Positions 8,648 through 16,917 of a stretch of DNA of 64,000 nt are shown here, one piece after another. Location: contig JAGRIE010000010.1 of the NCBI GenBank assembly GCA_020443425.1, forward strand, positions 1-64,000, read 5' to 3'. The notes below the pieces were generated by a model that was not told the DNA's origin, searched no databases, and saw only the letters and a program-made list of their open reading frames with translations. Position 1 is the first letter of the stretch. Each line of letters opens with the position of its first letter. Both the position numbers and the translations under genes were made by a program. This DNA is from Halioglobus sp. (GTDB lineage Bacteria; Pseudomonadota; Gammaproteobacteria; Pseudomonadales; Halieaceae).

Positions 8648-9292
8648 ATGAAACGTTACATCCTCTGGGACAACGACGGCGTTCTGGTCGACACCGAGTA
8701 CTGGTATTTCAAGGCCACGCAGCGCGCGCTGGCGGAACTGGGCGTCGCGTTGGAAGAGGCCACCTACCTGCAGCGCATGGTGCGCGGCGCCTCCAGCTGG
8801 GAGCTGGCGGCAGCGGCCGGCATCGACCCCGAACAGATCGCCCGCAAACGCGAGCAGCGCAACGCCTATTACGAGGCCTTCCTCACCGACCAGGATATCG
8901 AGATTCCCGGTGTCGAAGCGCTGCTCGCGGAGCTGTCCCGGAGCCACGCGATGGCCGTGGTGACGACCTCGACCCGCCCCCATTTCGAGCGCATCCACCA
9001 CAACAGGACACTGCTGCAGCATATGGACTTTGTACTCACCCGGGAGGACTACGTCGCCTCCAAACCCGACCCCGAGCCCTATCTCCTCGCACTGCAGAGG
9101 TTCGGTGCCCGCGCCGATGAATGCCTGGTGGTGGAGGATTCACAGCGCGGCCTGCAATCCGCGATCGCGGCGGGCATCGACTGCGCGATCGTCCACAACG
9201 CCTTCACCGCAAGCCACGATTTCAGCGGTGCCCGCCACCGGCTCAACTCACTGGCGGAACTGCCCGGGATACTGCATGACAGCGCGGGCTGA
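8648..9292 (+). CDS. HAD superfamily hydrolase (phosphatase/phosphoglucomutase-like)
   Basis: 214 residues. Motif I is WDNDGVLVDTE near the N-terminus, with both aspartates of the DxD nucleophile pair. A helical cap insert follows. Motif II is VVTTSTR, motif III is the SKPDPEPY lysine and motif IV is CLVVEDSQRGLQSA. This is the subfamily I pattern with alpha-helical cap that dephosphorylates sugar phosphates or phosphoglycolate. The specific substrate is not evident. Its last 17 bases overlap the start of the beta-helix gene. Confidence 0.9.
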   Translation: MKRYILWDNDGVLVDTEYWYFKATQRALAELGVALEEATYLQRMVRGASSWELAAAAGIDPEQIARKREQRNAYYEAFLTDQDIEIPGVEALLAELSRSHAMAVVTTSTRPHFERIHHNRTLLQHMDFVLTREDYVASKPDPEPYLLALQRFGARADECLVVEDSQRGLQSAIAAGIDCAIVHNAFTASHDFSGARHRLNSLAELPGILHDSAG

Positions 9293-10595
9293 CCTGTCCC
9301 CGGCGAGTTCGCAACGCGGTGACCGCACTGCCGCCGGCGCGGGCCCCGTGCGCCCGCCCCAGCGTCGCACCGGAGTGGTATGGGCGCTGTGCTGCGCGCT
9401 CGCGTTCGCGCTCACAGCGGTCGCTGCCGCGCACGCCGACAGTCGCCCCGGGGGCGACGCGCAAGCAGACACCGCAGCGGCGCCCGCCCCCGGCGCCACG
9501 CTGTTGCGGGTCGGCCCGCAGCGCTGGCTGAAAACGCCCAGCGCAGCCGCCGGGCTGGCCCAGCCCGGCGACACCATCGAAATCGACGCGGGCCTGTACC
9601 TGAACGACTACGCGGTGTGGCAGCAGGACAATCTCACTATCCGCGGTGTCGGCGGCATGGCGCACCTGCAGTCCGACCAACTGATACCCAATGGCAAGGC
9701 CATCTGGATCGTCAGCGGCAACAATACGGTGATAGAGAGCGTCGAGTTTTCCGGCGCGCGGGTGGTCGATACCAACGGCGCCGGCATCCGCCACGAGGGC
9801 GGCAACCTGACGCTGCGCGACACCTACTTCCACCACAATGAATTCTCCGTGCTCACCGGGCCGTATGCCGAGGCCAGCCTCGAAGTGGTCTCCTCGCGCT
9901 TCTACTTCCAGAAGCGCGAGGGCACTTTCAGCCACGGCATCTACGTCGGCGGCCTGGGGCGGTTCACCGTGATCGGCAGCCACTTCAAAGGCACTGATCG
10001 CGGCCACCAGATCAAATCCCGCGCGCTGGAGAACCGCATCCTGTACAACCGGATCGAGGACACCGCCGGCGGTAACTCCAGTCGGCTGGTGGACCTGCCG
10101 AACTGCGGGCTCAGCTATATCATCGGCAATGATATGCACCAGGCAGCCAGCACCGAGAATGTCGACGCCATAGGCTACGGCGCGGAGGGCTGCGAGCAGC
10201 GCACGGCAGAGCAACACCGCCTGTTCGTGATCAACAACACTTTTGTCAACGAGGCGGCGGGCGGCACACTGGTGCGCGACCATGTCCGCGGCGATGTGCT
10301 GGTCGCCAATAACCTGCTGTTCGGGGACGGCGATTTCCTGCGCGGACCCGGCGCCCAGGACCACAATGTGGCGCTGCGCCTGGCCGATCGCCGGCCCGGC
10401 AGCTGGGCCGCACCGGCGAACTCGCAGGTGATCGACGCCGCCCGTGCGCTGGCGCAAGCGTCGGGGTTTTCACTGCTGCCGCTGAGCGAGTTCCAGCCAC
10501 CGCTGGGCACCGTGGCGCGGCGTCCGCAAGGCACGCTGGATATCGGCGCGCATGAAGCGTCCGCCACCCCGGCGGCGCCGGGGGCGACCGAGTAA
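9276..10595 (+). CDS. Secreted right-handed beta-helix protein
   Basis: 439 residues from ATG 9276; the frame is open further upstream, but that stretch is the shadow of the HAD gene. A long charged leader precedes a hydrophobic segment WALCCALAFALTAVAAAHA with a signal-peptidase I type end. The mature protein has beta-helix rungs such as NLTIRGVGG, NTVIESVEF, NLTLRDTYF, RFTVIGSHF, RLFVINNTF and VLVANNLLF. Such folds are found in alginate/pectate lyases and epimerases. Translation is probably coupled to the HAD gene by the overlap. Substrate unknown. Confidence 0.82.
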   Translation: MTARADLSPASSQRGDRTAAGAGPVRPPQRRTGVVWALCCALAFALTAVAAAHADSRPGGDAQADTAAAPAPGATLLRVGPQRWLKTPSAAAGLAQPGDTIEIDAGLYLNDYAVWQQDNLTIRGVGGMAHLQSDQLIPNGKAIWIVSGNNTVIESVEFSGARVVDTNGAGIRHEGGNLTLRDTYFHHNEFSVLTGPYAEASLEVVSSRFYFQKREGTFSHGIYVGGLGRFTVIGSHFKGTDRGHQIKSRALENRILYNRIEDTAGGNSSRLVDLPNCGLSYIIGNDMHQAASTENVDAIGYGAEGCEQRTAEQHRLFVINNTFVNEAAGGTLVRDHVRGDVLVANNLLFGDGDFLRGPGAQDHNVALRLADRRPGSWAAPANSQVIDAARALAQASGFSLLPLSEFQPPLGTVARRPQGTLDIGAHEASATPAAPGATE

Positions 10596-10608
10596 CGCGG
10601 CGCCGGCG

Positions 10609-12735
10609 CTAGCCCAGGCGCAGCTGGAAGGGCGGCAGCGAATCCAGGATGGCGCGGCCGTAGCGCTTGGTCAGGATACGGCGGTCCATCAGGGTGATGC
10701 GGCCGGTATCCTGCTCGGTGCGCAACAGCCGGCCGCTGGCCTGCACCAGCCGCAGTGCGGCGTCGGGCACACTGATCTCCATGAACGCATTGCGGCCCTG
10801 CGCCTCCACCCACTCGGCGAGCGCCGCCTCCAGCGGGCTGTCGGGCACCGCAAACGGGATTTTGGCGATCACCACATGGCGGCAGTAGGCGCCGGGCAGG
10901 TCCACGCCCTCGGCGAAACTGGCGAGACCGAAAATCACACTGCCGCCGCCCGCGTCGATCGCCTGCTTGTGCCGGCGCAGGATCTCCTGCTTGCTGTAAT
11001 CGCCCTGCATCAGGATACCGCCACTGAATTCGCCGCTGACACCCTGGTACACCTCCAGCATCTGGCGGCGCGAGGAGAACAGCACCAGGCTGCCCTCAGC
11101 GTGATCGAGCAGGGTCGGCAGCTGGCGGATGATGGCGTCGGTATGCGCCTGTGCGTCGCCGGGATCACAGTCCATCTTCGGCACTGCGAACGTGGCCTGC
11201 TGGTAGTTGAACGGGCTGGCCACCACTTTGTAATTCGCCTCCGTCGGCGAGCCGGAGTGGAGCTGGAAGCGATCAAAGGAGTTCAGTGCGGTGATGGTGG
11301 CCGAGGTGATAATGACGCCCGCCGCCCGCGACCACAGGCAGTCCTGCAGGATGTCCGCTGCCAGCACCGGGCTGCAGCGCAGCTCAAAACCCGGCTGCGC
11401 GGTGTTGCTGAGCAGCGTGATCCAGCGCGCCTTGGGCGGGACTTCACCGGCGCCGCTGACCGCGTACTCGCGCCACAGTGCCAGCGCCGCCTCGGCCCTG
11501 CCCAGCATACCGCCGACATTGATATGCCAGGTTTCAATCTCCGATTTGTCCAGCCCGGCGAAATCGTCGTCCAGCGCCTCTTCCAGCAGGTTTTCCAGCC
11601 GCGCGAATGCGCTGCTGAGCTTCTGGAACAACCCGCTGAGCGAGGTCGCCACCTGCATCAGCGCGGCGGGCACCAGGCCGTGCGCCAGCCGCAGTTGCTG
11701 CTCCTCGCGATGGGCCGGCACATCGGTCTCGTCAAACAGGGCTGACACTGTCTGCTCCGCCACCTGCAGCGCGGCGATGGTCTCGTCCATATCGGCCGGC
11801 AGCGGCTGCAGCAGCCGCTGGGCGCCGTCGATGGCCGCCAGCGCGGGGGCCGCTTGTGACAGCGCTTTCTTGCTGTCCTGCAGCCAGGACACCGTGGCGT
11901 TCAGGCGGCAGTAACTGGAAAAATGTGACAGCGCCTTGTCCGGCAGGTGGTGGCCCTCGTCGAACACATAGATGCTGTCCTCCGGCGCCGACAGAATGGC
12001 GCCGCCGCCGAGCGCGAGGTCAGACAGCACCAGGTCGTGATTGGTGACGATGATGTCGGCGCTCTGCAGTTCGTCCCGCGCCCGGTAGAAACTGCACTGG
12101 CTGATATTCGGGCAGCGCCGCCCGCTGCACTGGCTGTGGTCCGACGTCGCGCTGAACCAGACCTCATCCGCGACACTGTCCGGCCAGTTGTCCCTGTCGC
12201 CGTCCCATTCACCGCGGCCGAGCGCCTCCAGCATCGCGTCGTAGACCGGCATCGCCTCGCTCTGCACCGGCGCGCCGAATTCATCCGGGTACAGCGGCAC
12301 CACCGCAGAGGCGCCCTGCCCCTCCGCCATCAGGCGGTCCAGCTTGGACAGGCAGACATAGCGGCGGCGGCCCTTGGCCAGCGCGAAACTGAAGTTCATG
12401 CCGCTGCTGTGGCGGATGTCCGGCAGGTCCTTGTTCACGAACTGTTCCTGTAGCGCGATGGTGGCCGTGGCCACCACCAGACGCTTGCCCAGCGCCTGCG
12501 CGATGGGGATGGCGGCGACCGCGTAGGCAATCGTCTTGCCGGTGCCGGTGCCCGCCTCGATCACGCAGACCGCGGGCAGGCCGCGCTCCTCGATATCCGT
12601 GGGCGGGATGCGTGACAGGGTGTTGGCGATCTCCGCAATCATCTGGCGCTGCCCCCACCGCGGGGTGAGGGATTTGCTTTCCACGATCGCGTTGTAGGCC
12701 GCCCGAATAGTGCCCTTGAGCTCTTCGCTCAGCAA
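10609..12735 (-). CDS. dinG: ATP-dependent DNA helicase DinG
   Basis: 708 residues, a full-length DinG. Walker A is AGTGTGKT at residues 61-68 and the DEAH-type box is DEGH near residue 265. Four cysteines of the XPD-like iron-sulfur cluster are seen between them: one in VCLSKLD and three in CSGRRC...SQC. Motif VI QASGRLLRTEQDTGRI is near the C-terminus. DinG is a 5'-3' helicase that removes R-loops and D-loops, acting in replication-transcription conflicts and repair. Its start overlaps the end of the acyltransferase gene by 7 bases, so the two are probably one transcription unit. Confidence 0.95.
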   Translation of the reverse strand: MLSEELKGTIRAAYNAIVESKSLTPRWGQRQMIAEIANTLSRIPPTDIEERGLPAVCVIEAGTGTGKTIAYAVAAIPIAQALGKRLVVATATIALQEQFVNKDLPDIRHSSGMNFSFALAKGRRRYVCLSKLDRLMAEGQGASAVVPLYPDEFGAPVQSEAMPVYDAMLEALGRGEWDGDRDNWPDSVADEVWFSATSDHSQCSGRRCPNISQCSFYRARDELQSADIIVTNHDLVLSDLALGGGAILSAPEDSIYVFDEGHHLPDKALSHFSSYCRLNATVSWLQDSKKALSQAAPALAAIDGAQRLLQPLPADMDETIAALQVAEQTVSALFDETDVPAHREEQQLRLAHGLVPAALMQVATSLSGLFQKLSSAFARLENLLEEALDDDFAGLDKSEIETWHINVGGMLGRAEAALALWREYAVSGAGEVPPKARWITLLSNTAQPGFELRCSPVLAADILQDCLWSRAAGVIITSATITALNSFDRFQLHSGSPTEANYKVVASPFNYQQATFAVPKMDCDPGDAQAHTDAIIRQLPTLLDHAEGSLVLFSSRRQMLEVYQGVSGEFSGGILMQGDYSKQEILRRHKQAIDAGGGSVIFGLASFAEGVDLPGAYCRHVVIAKIPFAVPDSPLEAALAEWVEAQGRNAFMEISVPDAALRLVQASGRLLRTEQDTGRITLMDRRILTKRYGRAILDSLPPFQLRLG

Positions 12736-13973
12736 GGTGGTTGCGAGGCGCGCTCAGCCAGCGCCAGTTTGCTCACCACCGCATTGGCATAGATGCCCAG
12801 CGCGTAGGGGCGGTGTGCCTCCGGCAGGGCTTCAATGCGCGCCTCGAAGTCCGCGATGTTGCAGTCGCCCTCTTCCAGGTAGAGCTGCTCCGGGATGGCG
12901 GCGTCGGCGCCGTACAGCCGCCGGTAGGCGTAGATGTTGGTGGGGTGCAGGCAGTAGCCGGTGATGATTTGCCGGTCGACTTCCCGGGCCACCGCCTCGG
13001 GCGTCTGCAGGTCGGCGCCCAGCGGTGTGCCGAACGTGACGTGAACCCGCCCTTTCTCACCGGCAATACCCTGTGCGATAGAGGCGACATCCTCCTGCTC
13101 ACCTTTTTGGTAGCGGCCCTCGGAGTCCTTCTGGTAGAGCTCTTTCGCCTTCATCCCGTCGCAGGGATCGAGTTCGTAGGAGATGGCGACAGGCACAATG
13201 CCCAGACCCTGGATATGGTCGCCAAATTCCTGCTCGCGCTTGTCGCGGCTCATCGACAGCATCTTGATAATCACCGGTTCAGTGCGATCGACGCCGTTCT
13301 TGGCCCGCCCCTCGCGCTGTGCGATCCAGATGGAGGAGCGCTCTGTCAGCAGCGAGTGCTGGATGTAGTTGGAGAGGTTTTTGGAGGCGGCGAGCAGTTC
13401 GCGCGGGCCGCTGACCGCCCGCTTGACGATGAAGCTCTTGTTCAGCCGCATGAGATCGGAGACCCAGGCCTTGGTGAGCAGGTTGTCACCGATGGCGATG
13501 CGGGCGGTATCGTGCCCGTTGCCGTGCAGGGCGTAGTTGGTGAAGGCCGGGTCCATGGCGATATCGCGGTGGTTGCTCATGAACAGGTAAGGGCGCCCCG
13601 GTGTCAGCCCGTCCAGGCCGGAGACGCTGAAGCCGCCGGTGGACGCCTCGATCATGCGCGTCATGTAGCGCTCAATCACCAGCTGCATGCTGCGCACATC
13701 CGTGACCCCGCGCACTTCGCGGGCGAGCAGGAAACGCACCAGCGGGCGCAGCGCCGGACGCAGCGCGCCAGGCAGCAGGCTGACCAGTTTACCGAGCCGA
13801 TAGGCCGCCAGCGTGTCGAGAAATTCCGCACTGTGTAACAACCTGGCCAGGACGTCGACAACCTCGTCGTCCCGGTAGGGTCGAATCTCTGCAAAAGCGT
13901 CGGTCAAGCGGGTAATCCCATAATCTGAAGGCGCCACACCATACCCAAAATCCACCCGCGAGTCATCCGGCAC
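12729..13973 (-). CDS. Glycerol-3-phosphate/1-acylglycerol-3-phosphate acyltransferase family protein
   Basis: 414 residues from GTG 13973; the exact start is uncertain. The central PlsC-type domain shows the acceptor-binding and catalytic box NHRDIAMD (NHx4-5D) near residue 140, a KSFIVKR segment and the IWIAQREGRAKNG motif that contacts the glycerol phosphate. It carries long N- and C-terminal extensions compared with simple PlsC. Members transfer acyl chains in phospholipid or lysophospholipid metabolism at the inner membrane. It is upstream of and overlapping dinG, with no obvious functional link. Confidence 0.82.
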   Translation of the reverse strand: MPDDSRVDFGYGVAPSDYGITRLTDAFAEIRPYRDDEVVDVLARLLHSAEFLDTLAAYRLGKLVSLLPGALRPALRPLVRFLLAREVRGVTDVRSMQLVIERYMTRMIEASTGGFSVSGLDGLTPGRPYLFMSNHRDIAMDPAFTNYALHGNGHDTARIAIGDNLLTKAWVSDLMRLNKSFIVKRAVSGPRELLAASKNLSNYIQHSLLTERSSIWIAQREGRAKNGVDRTEPVIIKMLSMSRDKREQEFGDHIQGLGIVPVAISYELDPCDGMKAKELYQKDSEGRYQKGEQEDVASIAQGIAGEKGRVHVTFGTPLGADLQTPEAVAREVDRQIITGYCLHPTNIYAYRRLYGADAAIPEQLYLEEGDCNIADFEARIEALPEAHRPYALGIYANAVVSKLALAERASQPPC

Positions 13974-14353
13974 ATGCGCGCAGCGCGCGGCCCCGCAGCG
14001 TGGCGAGGGGCGGGGCCAGGCCGCCCCCGGGCCGCGACAACGGCGCCTCCGACAGCAGTGGAACAGCGGCTATCCAATCTGGCAAACATGACAACTGTTA
14101 CCTGAGAGACATTAAATATAGTTAACGTTTCCCTCAGAAACTTATCGGAGACCACAAAGAAGCTAGTTAAATCAATGAGATAGATGATTTTTTGACCAAC
14201 ACAATCTGTTTTGTTACCTAAATACCCAAATAGTTACGATATAGTAACTCTCTCTGGCCGCCGCATGGCTTTATAATAGCGCCATCCGACACCGGTCCGC
14301 CGTGACCACGTCCATCGGTACCATCACCAACAGTGAATAGTGAGAGATTTGAT
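13974..14353. other. AT-rich intergenic region with inverted and direct repeats
   Basis: About 380 bases, visibly more A/T-rich than the genes around it, lying between divergent genes. It contains the inverted repeat AGTTAC-N6-GTAACT at 14232-14249 and two copies of TGTTACCT at 14096-14103 and 14212-14219. No convincing reading frame was found. It probably holds the promoters of the acyltransferase-dinG unit and of the small secreted protein at 14354. Confidence 0.5.
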
Positions 14354-14626
14354 ATGAACCTACCCAAATTTGCAGCAGCCGCCGCCCTGATCGTCTTCTC
14401 TGCCGGCAGCCTGGCCGCCAAGCCCACCAGCATCGTCTTTGACGCCAATGCCGCCACCAGCGATGGCACCGCCTACTCGACCTACACGGTCAAGTGCTCC
14501 AACGGCAAGAAAGCGGAACTCACCGCCTGGGACAACCGCGGCAAGTGGTGCGTCGGCGACGCCAGCAGCGAGCAGTGTGAAAAGAAACAGATCAACGCTG
14601 CCAAAGACGCCTGTAAAGCCAAGTAG
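14354..14626 (+). CDS. Small secreted cysteine-containing protein of unknown function
   Basis: 90 residues from ATG 14354, with a purine-rich GAGAG seven to eight bases upstream. Residues 1-21 are a cleavable signal peptide ending SLAAK. The mature part of about 69 residues has four cysteines (KCSNG, KWCVG, EQCEKK, DACKAK), consistent with two disulfide bonds in the periplasm or outside. It ends in a lysine/alanine helix. I do not recognise the family. It has a long upstream region of its own and is followed by a strong hairpin. Confidence 0.7.
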   Translation: MNLPKFAAAAALIVFSAGSLAAKPTSIVFDANAATSDGTAYSTYTVKCSNGKKAELTAWDNRGKWCVGDASSEQCEKKQINAAKDACKAK

Positions 14627-14635
14627 TCTCTGACC

Positions 14636-14668
14636 TGCGGTGCCCGGGCGACCGCCCGGCGCACCGCA
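14636..14668. terminator. Strong hairpin between convergent genes
   Basis: TGCGGTG / CACCGCA outer arms enclose CCGGGCG / CGCCCGG inner arms with a two-base loop. There is no T-run, so it is not a textbook intrinsic terminator, but its place between two convergent stop codons suggests a transcription barrier or mRNA 3' end protector. Confidence 0.55.
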
Positions 14669-14669
14669 C

Positions 14670-15665
14670 TCAGTCCAGGTAGCGCGCTTTCAGCTCTGCC
14701 AGTTCCGGCGCACCCACCCCCAGCGCCTCCTGCAAATACACTTCCACCGACGGGTAACTCTGCTCTATCGCCAGCAGGGCGCGCGCCAGGTAATCCTCGT
14801 GGACTTCCAGCATCGGCAGGATGGCCTGCGTATCCATCTGTTCCATCTGGTATTTCTCGCGCAGGCGAGCCATTTCGCTGTCCGGGTGAAAGAAGCGGCC
14901 GGTGAGCATGTAGTCGCGCATCACCACCTCGCGGGGTACGCCCAGCGCCATCAGGATGATGGCGGCGGCAAAGCCGGTGCGATCCTTGCCCGCAGCACAG
15001 TGCACCAGAAAGCGCGCGTCATCGACACTCAGGATCTCCCGGAACATGCGGGCGTAGGTCTCTGCCTGCGCCTCGACAAAGTCGCGGTTGATCTCAAGCA
15101 TGAAGTCAAACATGGCCTGACGGTCGGCCATGCGGCCCTGGGCCTGCTCGAAGAACCTCGAGTTACTGCCCGGAATGATCGGCAGGCTGGCAATCCGCGG
15201 CGGGTTGCGCAACGGCAGTCGACTGGGGTCGGTCTGCTGTTCCTCCTGCCGCCTGAAGTCGCAGACCAGGTCGAGCGCAAGGCTCTCCAGCAGGTCGACA
15301 TCCTGGTCGCTGAGGCTGGACAGCTGCCCCGAGCGGTACAGGAAGCCCCATTTCACCTGGCGCCCCTCGGCTGTCGGGTAACCCCCGAAGTCGCGGAAAT
15401 TCGGCGTGCCCTGCATGCCCAGCTTGCGCTCCGTGGCCAGCACCTCGGTGCCGTGCTGGTCGCGCAGGCGGAAGAAGTGGCGGCTGCGCGGCTCCAGGCC
15501 GGACATCCTTACCCGGCCCACCTCTTCACTGTAGTGAGCACTTACACTACCGCTAGGGGTCAGCGGCTCGACCGTCACTTGGGTGTCGGGGTGGCTGGCC
15601 TGCCACTCGATATGGTAATCACCGTCCGGCTCGCGCCAGATTTGCACTGCATCTGAAATTAACAT
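14670..15665 (-). CDS. Tyrosine/serine protein phosphatase (dual-specificity type)
   Basis: 331 residues. The phosphate-binding loop HCAAGKDRTG is intact, with the nucleophile cysteine near residue 223, and the general-acid region lies before it. TPNFRDFGGYPT at about residue 90 is the conserved entry motif of this family (Y_phosphatase3). The N-terminal ~85 residues form a fibronectin-like beta domain. Members dephosphorylate phosphotyrosine/serine or phosphoinositides. No kinase partner is nearby; the BY-kinase-like protein of the polysaccharide locus is 35 kb away. It is followed downstream by the hairpin at 14636. Confidence 0.88.
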   Translation of the reverse strand: MLISDAVQIWREPDGDYHIEWQASHPDTQVTVEPLTPSGSVSAHYSEEVGRVRMSGLEPRSRHFFRLRDQHGTEVLATERKLGMQGTPNFRDFGGYPTAEGRQVKWGFLYRSGQLSSLSDQDVDLLESLALDLVCDFRRQEEQQTDPSRLPLRNPPRIASLPIIPGSNSRFFEQAQGRMADRQAMFDFMLEINRDFVEAQAETYARMFREILSVDDARFLVHCAAGKDRTGFAAAIILMALGVPREVVMRDYMLTGRFFHPDSEMARLREKYQMEQMDTQAILPMLEVHEDYLARALLAIEQSYPSVEVYLQEALGVGAPELAELKARYLD

Positions 15666-15723
15666 GGTGTGGAAACTGCCTCATAACACGGGGGGAGGAA
15701 CACGGAGACGGCTGGCTGCGGGG

Positions 15724-16365
15724 CTAGGTGGCCGACGGCGAACTCCCTTTATATTCAAACACTGCCAGCAGCAGCATCTTGATCAGGTTCAGCTGGTTTT
15801 CCAGCGCCTCTTCACTGAACGGGTCCTGGCCCAGCAGGTCCCGGTACATCGGCGCCATCGTAACGTAGGACATCACGAGGTTGTTAAACGCCATCACAGC
15901 CCAGGGCTGCAGGCCGGTGTCCCGGAACAGCGTAATACTGTCGCCGTCGATGCGGGCATCAGACTGGAACATCGGCCGGAACAGGCGATCGATCAGCTCA
16001 TTGGTATGCGGCCCGCCGGAGAGCGCGGCGTGCTGCAGCAGCCTGGCCAGGTTGGGGTTGGCGTGGTGCTGGCGGACGATGGTCTCCAACCAGGAGAACA
16101 CCCGCTCGTTGGTCACCGGCCCGCCGTTCAGTTCCGCCAGCGGTGCCGAGAAATCGGCCAGCAGACGCTCCAGCACGGCCTCGTACAGCGCCTCCTTGTT
16201 CTTGAAGTGGTTGTACAGGCTGGGCGAGCGGATTCCCACGCGGTCAGCGACGTCACCCAGTGAGGTCGCGCTATAGCCTTTCTCGGCAAACAGGTCTTCC
16301 GCCGCGTCGAGAATGCGCTCCGCAGTGCTGGGCACTGCGGCGGTTGTTGTCGCTGAGTTTGCCAT
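15724..16365 (-). CDS. TetR/AcrR family transcriptional regulator
   Basis: 213 residues from ATG 16365 (MANSATTTAAVP). Upstream in-frame starts at ATG 16380 and TTG 16404 are also possible and none has a strong ribosome site. The HTH is seen in ILDAAEDLFAEKGYSATSLGDVADRVGIRSPSLYNHF. The C-terminal half is helical with a QHHANPNLARLLQHAALSG segment common in TetR proteins near lipid genes. An ACTAA-N6-TTAGT palindrome overlaps the start region, suggesting autoregulation. Its target is otherwise not evident. Confidence 0.88.
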   Translation of the reverse strand: MANSATTTAAVPSTAERILDAAEDLFAEKGYSATSLGDVADRVGIRSPSLYNHFKNKEALYEAVLERLLADFSAPLAELNGGPVTNERVFSWLETIVRQHHANPNLARLLQHAALSGGPHTNELIDRLFRPMFQSDARIDGDSITLFRDTGLQPWAVMAFNNLVMSYVTMAPMYRDLLGQDPFSEEALENQLNLIKMLLLAVFEYKGSSPSAT

Positions 16366-16403
16366 AGAACTGAATGCCATCCTTGAGAAGCGGATCGATA
16401 ACA

Positions 16404-16419
16404 ACTAATAGGCGTTAGT
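16404..16419. promoter_or_regulatory. Candidate TetR operator (ACTAA-N6-TTAGT)
   Basis: A perfect 5-base-arm inverted repeat immediately upstream of the TetR gene at 15724-16365, within a TA-rich patch. The spacing and position fit an autoregulatory TetR operator; this is inferred from geometry only. Confidence 0.45.
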
Positions 16420-16458
16420 ATACATCAGCAAACGCGTGGCAAACCATAGACACAGCGG

Positions 16459-16487
16459 TTGACAATTGCAGGGGCAATGTGAATAAT
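16459..16487 (+). promoter_or_regulatory. Sigma-70 promoter of rpsT
   Basis: TTGACA (16459-16464), a 17-base spacer, then AATAAT (16482-16487). This is a near-consensus housekeeping promoter about 35 bases before the rpsT ribosome-binding region, appropriate for a ribosomal-protein gene. Confidence 0.75.
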
Positions 16488-16527
16488 CGCGCCTCTTAAT
16501 TTTTTGACTCCCTTTTGAGGTAATACA

Positions 16528-16794
16528 GTGGCTAACTCCCCACAAGCAAAGAAACGCGCCCGCCAGGCGGAAAAACGTCGTGCACACAATGCCAGCCTGC
16601 GCTCACTCGTGCGCACCGTGATCAAGAAAGTCAACGCGGCCATCGGCAGCGGCGACCAGGCAGCGGCCAAAACCGCCTATGACAATGCCGTCCCCGTTAT
16701 CGATCGCATGGCTGACAAAGGTATCATCCACAAGAACAAGGCAGCCCGCCATAAGAGCCGCCTGAACGCACAGGTGAAAGCCCTGTCTGCCTGA
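16528..16794 (+). CDS. rpsT: 30S ribosomal protein S20
   Basis: 88 residues, the usual length. The protein opens [18 protein letters not shown] and ends [21 protein letters not shown], both characteristic of S20. The start codon is GTG at 16528, with TGAGG eight to nine bases upstream; a non-ATG start is known for rpsT in enterobacteria and is part of its autoregulation. S20 binds 16S rRNA early in 30S assembly. The gene is monocistronic, between a near-consensus promoter and an intrinsic terminator. Confidence 0.97.
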   Translation: MANSPQAKKRARQAEKRRAHNASLRSLVRTVIKKVNAAIGSGDQAAAKTAYDNAVPVIDRMADKGIIHKNKAARHKSRLNAQVKALSA

Positions 16795-16816
16795 TACCGG
16801 GCACCTGCTCCAGACA

Positions 16817-16849
16817 CAAAAAAGCCGGCTTATAAAGCCGGCTTTTTTT
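16817..16849 (+). terminator. Intrinsic terminator of rpsT
   Basis: AAGCCGGCTT / AAGCCGGCTT arms around a short AT loop, followed by seven T residues. It lies 23 bases after the rpsT stop. The A-run on the left arm means it could also serve the other strand. Confidence 0.92.
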
Positions 16850-16917
16850 ATTGCTGGAATTTGCCTCCGGCGCCCCCCTGTTGCCACGGGAGCGACGGAT
16901 AACGGCTCCGGGAGCGG

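Noticed and set aside
9243-10457. Long minus-strand open frame (404 codons) opposite the beta-helix gene
   Set aside because: GC-rich third-position shadow; the plus strand has a signal peptide and beta-helix rungs, the minus frame shows no domain pattern.
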